42,476 bases of DNA from Clostridia bacterium (GTDB taxonomy: Bacteria > Bacillota > Clostridia > Christensenellales > Aristaeellaceae): contig JAFXJP010000053.1 in the NCBI GenBank assembly GCA_017532155.1, forward strand, positions 1-42,476. The letters run 5' to 3'. Below the pieces are notes generated by a model that was not told the origin of the DNA, ran no database searches, and was given only the letters and a program-made list of their open reading frames with translations. This document shows positions 18,713 to 25,766 of this stretch, in pieces. The translations under genes and the position numbers were made by a program. Numbering within the stretch: the stretch's first letter is position 1; each line of letters opens with the position of its first letter.

Positions 18713-18830
18713 GCTGATGAATGGCATGAACAAGGCCATTGCCAAGGCAAATGCGGAACACAGCACGCGCTGCTGTTATGCGGCGCCTGAGCCTGTGATG
18801 GCAAACCATAATGTAATGGATAGAAAGTGA
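18713..18830 (+). pseudogene. Degenerate copy of the SDR 3' end
   Basis: Read in frame, this stretch gives LMNGMNKAIAKANAEHSTR and then CCYAAPEPVMA, closely matching the upstream SDR at 17012-17110 (LMNGMTKAIAKAGAEYNVR). After a deletion it ends NVMDRK-stop, exactly like the SDR end at 17240-17260. It has no ribosome binding site and lacks the cofactor domain, so it is a remnant rather than a gene. It lies just before the next SDR gene and probably marks the original SDR/SDR junction before the M20 gene came in. The 62 bases before it (18651-18712) hold nothing I can assign. Confidence 0.8.
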
Positions 18831-18840
18831 GGAACAAAAA

Positions 18841-19563
18841 ATGAGCTTTAAGGGAAAAACGGTATTGATTACCGGCGCTTCCGTGGGCATTGGCCGCGCG
18901 ACGGCGCGTGAATTTGCCAAGCGCAATGCGGATGTTGTGCTGCTGGATATGGATATGGAAGGCCTGGAAAAACTCAAGCAGGAGCTGAGCGCCTATCCTG
19001 TGCACGTTGAGATTTACGAATGCGACGTGTCCGACGAGCAGCGCGTGAACGAAGTGTGCGCAGACGCGATCAATCGCATGGGCAAAATCGATATTCTGGT
19101 GAATAACGCGGGTATCTGGCGTCAGTTCTGCCTGTTTGAAGAAAGCAACAGTGCCGACTGGCGCAGAAAGATCGATGTAAATATCCTGGGCACGCTGTAT
19201 CCCACCCGCGCGCTGATCAACCCCATGCTGGAGCGCGGCTGGGGACGCATCATCAATATTGCGTCCGTGGCCGGCGTGTACGGCAATGCCAAGATGGCGG
19301 ACTATTCCATGACCAAGGGCGCGGTCATTGCCTTTACTACGGCGCTGGCCAAGGAAGTGACCGAGCGCGGCGTGCTGGTCAATGCCGTATCGCCTGGCAG
19401 CGTCAGCCACGGCGACAGCACGGAGCCCTCGGCCCTGTCCTTCATGGGCAGAACGGGCTCACATCAGGAAAATGCCAATCTGATCTGCTTCCTTGCCAGC
19501 GATGAGGCCAGCTATATTTCCGGCCAGAACATCCAGATTGACGGCTGCCGCAAAAAGATGTAA
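18841..19563 (+). CDS. Short-chain dehydrogenase/reductase (SDR), second copy
   Basis: A complete 240-residue SDR with TGASVGIG (11-18), NNAG (88-91) and catalytic Ser142, Tyr155 and Lys159 (YSMTK). It resembles the FabG/sugar dehydrogenase branch and is not closely similar to the SDR at 16526, so it is not a simple duplicate. The ATG directly follows AGTGAGGAACAAAAA, a weak ribosome binding site partly provided by the SDR remnant, which may reduce its translation. The dehydroquinase-like gene follows 17 bases after its stop. It likely performs another redox step on the same substrate series as its neighbours. Confidence 0.87.
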   Translation: MSFKGKTVLITGASVGIGRATAREFAKRNADVVLLDMDMEGLEKLKQELSAYPVHVEIYECDVSDEQRVNEVCADAINRMGKIDILVNNAGIWRQFCLFEESNSADWRRKIDVNILGTLYPTRALINPMLERGWGRIINIASVAGVYGNAKMADYSMTKGAVIAFTTALAKEVTERGVLVNAVSPGSVSHGDSTEPSALSFMGRTGSHQENANLICFLASDEASYISGQNIQIDGCRKKM

Positions 19564-19580
19564 ACGGAAGGAGTGCTGTG

Positions 19581-20357
19581 ATGATGAATCCTACATTTTT
19601 GAATCCTCCCCGCCCGCTGATCACCTGCATGATCCAGGCGACCAACCCGACGGATGCCATTGCAGCTATCCGCAACGCTGCCTTTGACGGCTGCGATGCC
19701 TACGGCTTGCAGGTGTGCAAGCTGGAGGACCAGTATCAGACAGAAGAAACGCTGCGCAAAATTATGAAGCCCATGGGCGCAAAGCCTTGCTATGCGACTT
19801 ATTACCGTCACGGCAGCAATTTGGACAAAACGGATGATGAAATCGCCGAAGGCCTGCTGTTTATCCAGAAGTGCGGCGGTAACCTCATTGACGTGATGGG
19901 CGATCTGTTCTGCCGCGATCCGCTGGAACTGACGATGGACGAGGAAGCTATTAAAAAGCAGATGGCGCTGATTGATACCATTCACGCGCGCGGCGGCGAG
20001 GTGCTCATGTCCTCGCATACGTATAAGTTTTTGCCTGCGGAAGAAGTGCTGCGCATCGCCAAAGAGCAGGAAAGACGCGGCGCGGATATCTGCAAGATCG
20101 TGACGGGCGCAACCACGGAGGAAGAAGAGCTTGAAAACCTGCGCATCACCACGCTTTTGCGCAAGGAGCTTAAAAAGCCCTTCCTGTTCCTGTCTGCCGG
20201 CCGCAGTAAGCTGCACCGCACCATCGGACCGATGCTGGGCTGCTGTATGTGGCTGACCGTTCCGCAGCACGATGCGCTGTCTACCAAGAGCCAGCCCGTG
20301 TGCCGCGCCATCCGCGCCATTGCGGATAACTTTGATTACCTGCCGGAAAGGGAATAA
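19581..20357 (+). CDS. Type I 3-dehydroquinate dehydratase-like protein, divergent
   Basis: This 258-residue protein resembles the type I dehydroquinase (AroD/QutE) barrel: His146 in MSSHTYKF and Lys172 in ADICKIVTG match the catalytic His and Schiff-base Lys, with a spacing of 26 against 27 in the Salmonella enzyme (His143, Lys170). The substrate-binding motif EWR of strand 2 is not present (YGLQVCKLED here), while ATYYRHG and SAGRSKLHR may supply the arginines. The catalytic chemistry is thus likely kept with a changed substrate. Its place among dehydrogenases suggests a catabolic role, for example in quinate-like polyol breakdown, rather than chorismate synthesis. AAGGAG lies before a GTG-ATG-ATG start cluster; 19581 is chosen for spacing. 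Confidence 0.72.
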   Translation: MMNPTFLNPPRPLITCMIQATNPTDAIAAIRNAAFDGCDAYGLQVCKLEDQYQTEETLRKIMKPMGAKPCYATYYRHGSNLDKTDDEIAEGLLFIQKCGGNLIDVMGDLFCRDPLELTMDEEAIKKQMALIDTIHARGGEVLMSSHTYKFLPAEEVLRIAKEQERRGADICKIVTGATTEEEELENLRITTLLRKELKKPFLFLSAGRSKLHRTIGPMLGCCMWLTVPQHDALSTKSQPVCRAIRAIADNFDYLPERE

Positions 20358-20358
20358 A

Positions 20359-21339
20359 ATGAAAGCTGTATTGATTCAAAAAGATAAATCTCTTGTCTGG
20401 GCGGATGTGCCCAATCCCGTGATGGGCGCGGCGGATGCGCTGGTGAAGATCGAATATGCGGCGCTGAACCGTGCCGATCTTTTGCAGCGCGAGGGCAATT
20501 ATCCGCCGCCTCCCGGCTGCCCCGACTGGATGGGTCTGGAGATTTCGGGTACCATCGTGGACCTGGGCGAGGAAGCGAAGGAAAAGTCTGATTACAAAGT
20601 GGGCGACAAGGTCTGCGCCCTGCTTGGCGGCGGCGGATACGCCGAGTACGCCAACATCCGCTACGATATGCTGATGCCCGTGCCGGAAAACTGCACCATG
20701 GCGGAGGCTGCTGCCCTGCCCGAAGCGTATGCCACGGCGTATCTGAATCTCTTTATGGAGGGCAACATCAAGCCCGGCAATACCCTGCTCATGCACGCCG
20801 GCGCCAGCGGACTGGCCTCTGTCATTATCCCCATGGCGAAGGCTTTTGGCATCCGTGTGATCACGACGGTCATTTCCGACGAAAAGAAAGAAGCGATTCA
20901 GCATCTTGGCGCAGATGTAGTAGTCAACACGAAGAAGGAAGACATCACCGAGATTCTGAAGGCCGAACTCGAAGCCGGTCATCCCGTGGATGTGGCCATT
21001 GACTGTCTGGGCGGCGAGATCATGGGCAAGTGCCTGCATTTCCTCGCGCACGGCGCGCGCTGGATCATGATTGCCACGCTGGCTGGTGACCTGACGCAAA
21101 TCGATATGCGCAATATTTATGTGCGCAACGTCCGCATCATCGGCAGCACGCTGCGCTCCCGCAAGCCCGAGGTCAAGGCGCAGATTCTTTTCAGCCTTGT
21201 GAAGGACATCTGGCCCAAGGTGGCGGATGGCAGCGTGAAGCCGACCATTTACAAGATTCTGCCTATCACCGAGGCTGAGGAAGCGCATGCCATCCTTTAT
21301 CGCGGCGAAAACGTGGGCAAGGTGGTGCTCAAGGTTTGA
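20359..21339 (+). CDS. NAD(P)H:quinone oxidoreductase-like medium-chain reductase
   Basis: The 326-residue protein belongs to the zinc-free quinone oxidoreductase branch of MDR enzymes. It has LNRADLLQREGNYPPPPG near the N-terminus, as in QOR/PIG3 proteins, and an NADP-binding MHAGASGLASV in the Rossmann domain (about 140-150). Such enzymes reduce quinones or enone double bonds with NADPH. After a dehydratase step that would make an enone, such a reductase would fit. The start at 20359 follows GGAAAGGGA, one base after the previous stop. Its stop overlaps the next gene's start (TGATG). Confidence 0.87.
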   Translation: MKAVLIQKDKSLVWADVPNPVMGAADALVKIEYAALNRADLLQREGNYPPPPGCPDWMGLEISGTIVDLGEEAKEKSDYKVGDKVCALLGGGGYAEYANIRYDMLMPVPENCTMAEAAALPEAYATAYLNLFMEGNIKPGNTLLMHAGASGLASVIIPMAKAFGIRVITTVISDEKKEAIQHLGADVVVNTKKEDITEILKAELEAGHPVDVAIDCLGGEIMGKCLHFLAHGARWIMIATLAGDLTQIDMRNIYVRNVRIIGSTLRSRKPEVKAQILFSLVKDIWPKVADGSVKPTIYKILPITEAEEAHAILYRGENVGKVVLKV

Positions 21340-22073
21340 TGCGCTTGTTTGAACGGGAAGCGGCGGGGATATACCGGCTGCGCGTGCCGTTTGAAAACCT
21401 GACGACGAGCGTTTTTCTTCTTGTGACGCCGGAAGGTCCGGTGCTGTATGATTGCGCAACCACGAGCGAGGATGTGGAAACAGTGATCCTTCCGGCGCTG
21501 GCAGAGCGCAGGATTGCGCCGCAGGATTTGCGCGCAGTGGTTCTCAGCCATGCGCATGCTGATCATAACGGCGGTCTGGCGGCGCTGCGGGAGCATGCGC
21601 CCGATGTGCCGGTGATCACAGCGCACACTGCGGCGGAGGCCGAAGTGCTGTTTGGCTGCTTGCAGGCGCTGCACTTGCCGGGGCATACGGCGGATTGCCT
21701 GGGCGTATATGATCTGCGTACAGGTACGCTCCTTACGGCGGATGCGCTGCAATTGATGGGCGTTGCCCGCTTTGGCTGCTCGCTGGCGGCGCCGGAGGAT
21801 TATGTGCAGACGATTGAAAAGATTCGTCGTCTCGCGCCGGACAGAATATTGCCTGCGCACGCTTATGTGCCCTACGGTGATCGGGCGGAGGGCACGGCGG
21901 AGATTACGCGATATTTGGACGGATGCCTTGACGTGCTTGCGGAAATCAAGGCGTTTGTCGCGGAGCATCAGCATTGGGCGGCAGAGGAAATCACCGAGGC
22001 TTTCCGCGCGCAGCATCCGCACTGGCCGCAGCTGCCCAAATCAACCGTAAAAAGTATGCAGAAAGACAAATAA
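21339..22073 (+). CDS. Metallo-beta-lactamase-fold hydrolase
   Basis: The 244-residue protein has the full two-metal site: HAHADH (His71, His73, Asp75, His76), His116 in LPGHTAD, Asp135 in LTADAL and His174 in LPAHAY. This suits a glyoxalase II-like thioesterase, lactonase or similar hydrolase. As the last gene of the dehydrogenase operon, a lactonase opening an oxidised ring is one possible role, but nothing in the sequence fixes the substrate. The ATG overlaps the QOR stop codon, and a strong terminator follows 8 bases after its own stop. Confidence 0.85.
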   Translation: MRLFEREAAGIYRLRVPFENLTTSVFLLVTPEGPVLYDCATTSEDVETVILPALAERRIAPQDLRAVVLSHAHADHNGGLAALREHAPDVPVITAHTAAEAEVLFGCLQALHLPGHTADCLGVYDLRTGTLLTADALQLMGVARFGCSLAAPEDYVQTIEKIRRLAPDRILPAHAYVPYGDRAEGTAEITRYLDGCLDVLAEIKAFVAEHQHWAAEEITEAFRAQHPHWPQLPKSTVKSMQKDK

Positions 22074-22080
22074 AAGCAAT

Positions 22081-22119
22081 AAAAATCGAAGGGAAGCCAG
22101 ATGCTTTCCTTCGATTTTT
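22081..22119. terminator. Bidirectional terminator after the dehydrogenase operon
   Basis: A 17-base arm (22081-22097, beginning AAAAATCGAAGG) pairs with 22103-22119 (ending CCTTCGATTTTT) with one G-U pair. It serves the forward operon and the convergent AraC gene. Confidence 0.9.
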
Positions 22120-22127
22120 TATGATGA

Positions 22128-23111
22128 TTATTTTCCCGGCTTGCCATGCGTTCGTTTCCATTCGCTGGGGGAGAGGCCGAATTCATTGAGGAAATGCCTG
22201 TTGAAAGAGGAGAGACTGTTGTATCCGACAGCGAAGGCTACATCTGCGATGGGGGAATCGCCTGACAGCAGAATGGTGGCGCGCTTCATGCGCAGATGGT
22301 GGATATATTGCATGGGCGCCATGCCGGTGAAGGCAATCAGATCGCGCTGCAGGGTGGATTTGCTGAGCTTGCTTGCGCTTATCAGCTGTTCCACGGTGAT
22401 ATCTTCCGTATAGTGCTGATTGATATATACCAGTACATGGCTTAGGCGATCCAGCAGACGCTCGTGGTTTTCACGGTTCATCTTGAGCGGATTTTCGGTC
22501 GGCGTCATATAGCGGCTGTGCCGGGCGAGAAGCGCCATGGTCAATCCGCGCATGACGGTCAGATAGTCATTTTTCAGCTCGGCGGCTTCATGGAGGATGG
22601 ATACGACAAGCTCATAAAGAATGGGATCGTCAGACGGGCGGAGGACGGGCGGAAAATCATACAGATGCGGAGACATGGCCTTGAGCGTGCCTACCTGCAT
22701 CAGGTTTGTATCGGTAAAAAGCTGTTTGAGGTTGATGTAGCTGAAATGCCACAGGCAGTGGTCGGGATTATCTGCCTGCTGATAATTGCCGGAGGATTGG
22801 CGGGAAATGGATTCCGGAGGGGGCAACGGCTGGGCGGATTCTGTATTTCCCTGATGAACAGCCTGCGCAATATGAATCTGTCCGCCGTAAATGATGGAGC
22901 AGCAGGGCGCGCTGAAGGGGATGACGTCGCCATCAACATAAAACAGGCCGCTGCCTTTGACACAATATCCCAATTCCAAAAAATCGTGATAATGCAGCGC
23001 TTCCGGCTCTTCAAACAGATAATAATCATCCAGATATCCTTCCGGGATAAAAGGATGTTCTTTTGTGAGCTTTCTTGGATCAAAATCGACAAACAATGAC
23101 TCAAATTGCAC
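22128..23111 (-). CDS. AraC family transcriptional regulator, second
   Basis: The 327-residue protein has an N-terminal cupin-like domain (LHYHDFLELGYCVKGSG, about 42-58) and a C-terminal AraC double helix-turn-helix with DVAFAVGYNSLSSFNRHF and FGLSPSEWK. It is divergent from the Tat/DUF4430/BMP locus and probably regulates it. I chose a GTG start at 23111, preceded by GGCGGTGAG, because the ATG at 23150 lies upstream of the transcription start predicted from a near-perfect promoter whose -10 box overlaps that ATG. If the ATG is used, the product has 13 more residues. The family is certain; the start is not. Confidence 0.87.
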   Translation of the reverse strand: MQFESLFVDFDPRKLTKEHPFIPEGYLDDYYLFEEPEALHYHDFLELGYCVKGSGLFYVDGDVIPFSAPCCSIIYGGQIHIAQAVHQGNTESAQPLPPPESISRQSSGNYQQADNPDHCLWHFSYINLKQLFTDTNLMQVGTLKAMSPHLYDFPPVLRPSDDPILYELVVSILHEAAELKNDYLTVMRGLTMALLARHSRYMTPTENPLKMNRENHERLLDRLSHVLVYINQHYTEDITVEQLISASKLSKSTLQRDLIAFTGMAPMQYIHHLRMKRATILLSGDSPIADVAFAVGYNSLSSFNRHFLNEFGLSPSEWKRTHGKPGK

Positions 23112-23148
23112 AGTCTCACCGCCGTTTTGCGTAGATAATCTTTTTTCC

Positions 23149-23178
23149 ATTATATACAATATATATTAGAAATGTCAA
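23149..23178 (-). promoter_or_regulatory. Consensus promoter of the second AraC gene
   Basis: On the minus strand TTGACA (complement of 23173-23178), 18 bases, TATAAT (complement of 23149-23154), both perfect. The predicted start is near 23142. The AT-rich palindromic spacer may also hold the divergent forward promoter (TTGCGT at 23127-23132, TTATAT at 23150-23155), so both directions would compete. Confidence 0.7.
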
Positions 23179-23221
23179 CGGCACACTTACACCTTTGAGG
23201 CGTTGTTCGGGAGGTATAAAG

Positions 23222-24757
23222 ATGAAGCTGATGCAGACACGACGTGAGTTTTTGAAAATGGCAGGCAAGGGCCTGGCTGGCGGCCTGGCGGTTGCGGCAG
23301 CTCCTGTTTTGGTGACCGGTGCGCAGGCGGCTGCTGCCAATATGGCTACGGCCGGCATTGTGCGCGGCAAGGTGACGGATACCAACAGCTGCATGATGCC
23401 CGCAGTGATTCTGGTAGAAGCGGCGGATGGTACGGCCTACCGTGCGTTTACCAATGCGATGGGCGGCTACGCAATCAGCCTGGAGCCTGGCGAGTACACC
23501 CTTACCTTCTCCAAGGGCCATGAATATGAGATGGTGACCCGCACCATCGAGGTGGAAAGCCTCAAGACCTATTATCTGCAGGATGTGCGCCTGCAGCCGC
23601 TGTATGATTCTTACGCCAAGGGCTGGATCGCCGGCGACTGCCATCAGCACACCTTCTATTCCGACGGCGTGGATCCGGTGGAAGACGTAATGATCGGCAA
23701 TGCAGCCAATGGCTTGTATTTTGGCTTCCTCACCGACCACAACACCTCCCGCGGCGTGCCGGAATACAACGGCGCGTGCATGTTCCCCGTGCGCACGGAG
23801 ACTGATCAGGTGCGCTATTTCAAGGGCATGGACGGCGTGGAGGTTACCTCTGAATTTGGTCATTACAATGCGCTGGGCAGCGGCCTGACACTGGAAACGT
23901 ATGATCTCAAATTCACGGAGGCGGAGCGCAATTCGCCTGAGAAGATGCAGATCGTGCGCGAGAAGATCAAGTATATCGCCGACTGCATCACCCGCGTGGG
24001 CAGCGTGGCCCAGATGAACCATCCCTATTCGACGACCACCATGGGCATGGCCAACTGGATTGACGCCAATGACTACGAAGTCTTTGACATGTATGACACG
24101 ATGGAACTGTGGAACGGTTATTTCTGTCCGCCGGACGGCGCGCTGTTTGATACGCAGAATTCCATGAACCAGAATTACTCCGCCAAGCTGCTGTGGTACG
24201 GCCTGCTCAATGCCATGAAGGACGGTCATGCATTCCATGCCATCACCGGCGGTACGGATAACCATGATGTGTCCGGCGCGGCTTCTGCCAAGGCGCGCGC
24301 CAAGATTGTGGAAAACCCGGCCGATCTGCAGTCCTACTACGACACCTGGGTTGCCTCTGCCAAATACAACGGCATGCCTGCCACCTATACCTACTTCGGC
24401 GATAAGGAGCTGACCATGGAAAATGCCATGGCGGCTGTCAAGGCCGGTCATTCCTTTGTCACCAGCGGTCCCATCGCGCTGTGCGATATCAAGGGCAAGA
24501 TCTACGGTGAAAAGGTAGAGGCTGCTGCTGGGGAAGAGCTGACGCTCAATTGCGACATCTGGAACCGCGACGGGCTGAAGGAAGTGCGCATTGTCGTTAA
24601 CGGCGAAATTGTGCAGAAGATCCCCTGCACGGGCGATACCTTCAAAGAAGCAGTTTCCCTTAAGCGCGACTGGACGGCCTGCGACTGGGTTGTTGTCGAA
24701 GTGCTTTGCGAAAACTGCTGCCAGTATGCTATCACGAACCCGATCATCATCGCCTGA
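23222..24757 (+). CDS. Tat-exported CehA/McbA-like PHP-domain metallohydrolase
   Basis: The 511-residue protein opens with a twin-arginine signal (QTRREFLK, Arg7-Arg8, then a mild hydrophobic stretch to about residue 42), so it is exported folded, probably with metals bound. Residues about 52-130 form a carboxypeptidase-regulatory-like beta domain. The PHP catalytic domain follows with GDCHQHTFYSDG (His141, His143), LTDHNT (Asp172, His173), MNHPY and GTDNHD (Asp346, His348), the metal ligands of CehA/McbA-type hydrolases. A C-terminal beta domain ends it. PHP enzymes usually cleave phosphoesters, so it may dephosphorylate an external nucleotide-like substrate before import. GGGAGG lies 7 bases before the ATG. 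Confidence 0.87.
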   Translation: MKLMQTRREFLKMAGKGLAGGLAVAAAPVLVTGAQAAAANMATAGIVRGKVTDTNSCMMPAVILVEAADGTAYRAFTNAMGGYAISLEPGEYTLTFSKGHEYEMVTRTIEVESLKTYYLQDVRLQPLYDSYAKGWIAGDCHQHTFYSDGVDPVEDVMIGNAANGLYFGFLTDHNTSRGVPEYNGACMFPVRTETDQVRYFKGMDGVEVTSEFGHYNALGSGLTLETYDLKFTEAERNSPEKMQIVREKIKYIADCITRVGSVAQMNHPYSTTTMGMANWIDANDYEVFDMYDTMELWNGYFCPPDGALFDTQNSMNQNYSAKLLWYGLLNAMKDGHAFHAITGGTDNHDVSGAASAKARAKIVENPADLQSYYDTWVASAKYNGMPATYTYFGDKELTMENAMAAVKAGHSFVTSGPIALCDIKGKIYGEKVEAAAGEELTLNCDIWNRDGLKEVRIVVNGEIVQKIPCTGDTFKEAVSLKRDWTACDWVVVEVLCENCCQYAITNPIIIA

Positions 24758-24802
24758 TGATGCTTGGCATATACAACCAACGACAAGAAAGGAAGTAACA
24801 CC

Positions 24803-25690
24803 ATGAAGAAGTTCTTTGCGCTGCTGCTGTCCCTGATGCTGTGCCTGAGCTGCACTGCTTTCGCTACTGAGACCATCGACATGTCTGCGCCCACCTTTGA
24901 GGTTGGCGAGGATGAGACCGAATACACCGTCGAGGGCGCTTCCGGCTGGAATACCGTGAACGCTTTCGTCAAGATCACCGCGGGCGAAGATGTGCTGTTC
25001 AACGGCACTGTTACCCTCACCAGCGATAATCTGACTGTTGCTGAATTCACTCAGGCTGCCATCTACGAAGTGGGCTGCGGCCAGGAAGGCCTGGAAGCGG
25101 GCTTTGTCACTTCTATTGGTGAGTACGTTTCCGGCACCGACGCCGATGGCAACTATGTGTACTGGGCCAATTCTGTCAACGGCAAGTATGTGCCCCATAC
25201 CTGCAGCGACATGAAGGTGCTGGAAGGCGACTACATTACCTGGGATTTCATCGCCTACAATGCCGACGCCGGCTTTGATACCACCACTGTGCTGCCCTGC
25301 GGCTATGCCGCTCCCTTCGAAGTGGGCGAGGACGAGACTGAGTACGCCGTGGAAGGCGCTTCCGGCTGGAACGTGGCCAACATCAACCTGAAGATCACCG
25401 CGGGCGAAGATGTGCTGTTCAACGGCGTTGTGACCCTGACCAGCGATACCCTGACCGTTGCTGAAGCCACCATGGCGGCTGTGTATGAAGTGGGCTGCGG
25501 CCAGGAAGGCCTGGAAGCCGGCTTTGTTACCTCCATCGGCGATTATGTTGCCGGCACTGACGCCAACGGCAACTATGTCTACTGGGCCAACACCATCAAC
25601 GGCAAGTACGTTCCCTTCTCCTGCGATCAGTTCCGTCTGCTGGACGGCGACTATGTGCAGTGGGATTTCGTGACCTACGTAGCCGAGTAA
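24803..25690 (+). CDS. Secreted protein with two DUF4430-like repeats
   Basis: The 295-residue protein has a signal peptide (MKKFFALLLSLMLCL onward, likely cut after AFA at residue 19) and two near-identical domains with a period of 140 residues, starting at FEVGEDETEY (about 32 and 172). Each has CGQEGLEAGFVTSIG and YVYWANSVNGKYV, matching the DUF4430 (transcobalamin C-terminal-like) pattern of a beta-rich ligand-binding fold. No enzyme motif is visible. Biased codon use suggests high expression. It sits between an exported PHP hydrolase and a nucleoside-type importer, so it may bind or present the same extracellular ligand; the ligand is unknown. AAAGGAAG lies before the ATG. Confidence 0.8.
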   Translation: MKKFFALLLSLMLCLSCTAFATETIDMSAPTFEVGEDETEYTVEGASGWNTVNAFVKITAGEDVLFNGTVTLTSDNLTVAEFTQAAIYEVGCGQEGLEAGFVTSIGEYVSGTDADGNYVYWANSVNGKYVPHTCSDMKVLEGDYITWDFIAYNADAGFDTTTVLPCGYAAPFEVGEDETEYAVEGASGWNVANINLKITAGEDVLFNGVVTLTSDTLTVAEATMAAVYEVGCGQEGLEAGFVTSIGDYVAGTDANGNYVYWANTINGKYVPFSCDQFRLLDGDYVQWDFVTYVAE

Positions 25691-25699
25691 TTGATCATC

Positions 25700-25740
25700 A
25701 GCGGCGCAGGCTGGCATGTTGTCTGCCTGCGCCGCTTTCT
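25700..25740 (+). terminator. Intercistronic hairpin or weak terminator before the BMP gene
   Basis: AGCGGCGCAGGC (25700-25711) pairs perfectly with GCCTGCGCCGCT (25725-25736), followed by a short TTCTT. The strong stem with a poor T-tract suggests partial termination or mRNA stabilisation between two highly expressed genes. Confidence 0.65.
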
Positions 25741-25766
25741 TATCATCAATCAATGAGGTAATCAAC

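Noticed and set aside
18718-18830. A small independent gene starting at ATG 18718
   Set aside because: It has no ribosome binding site and its product is the tail of an SDR matching the gene at 16526, so it is a remnant.
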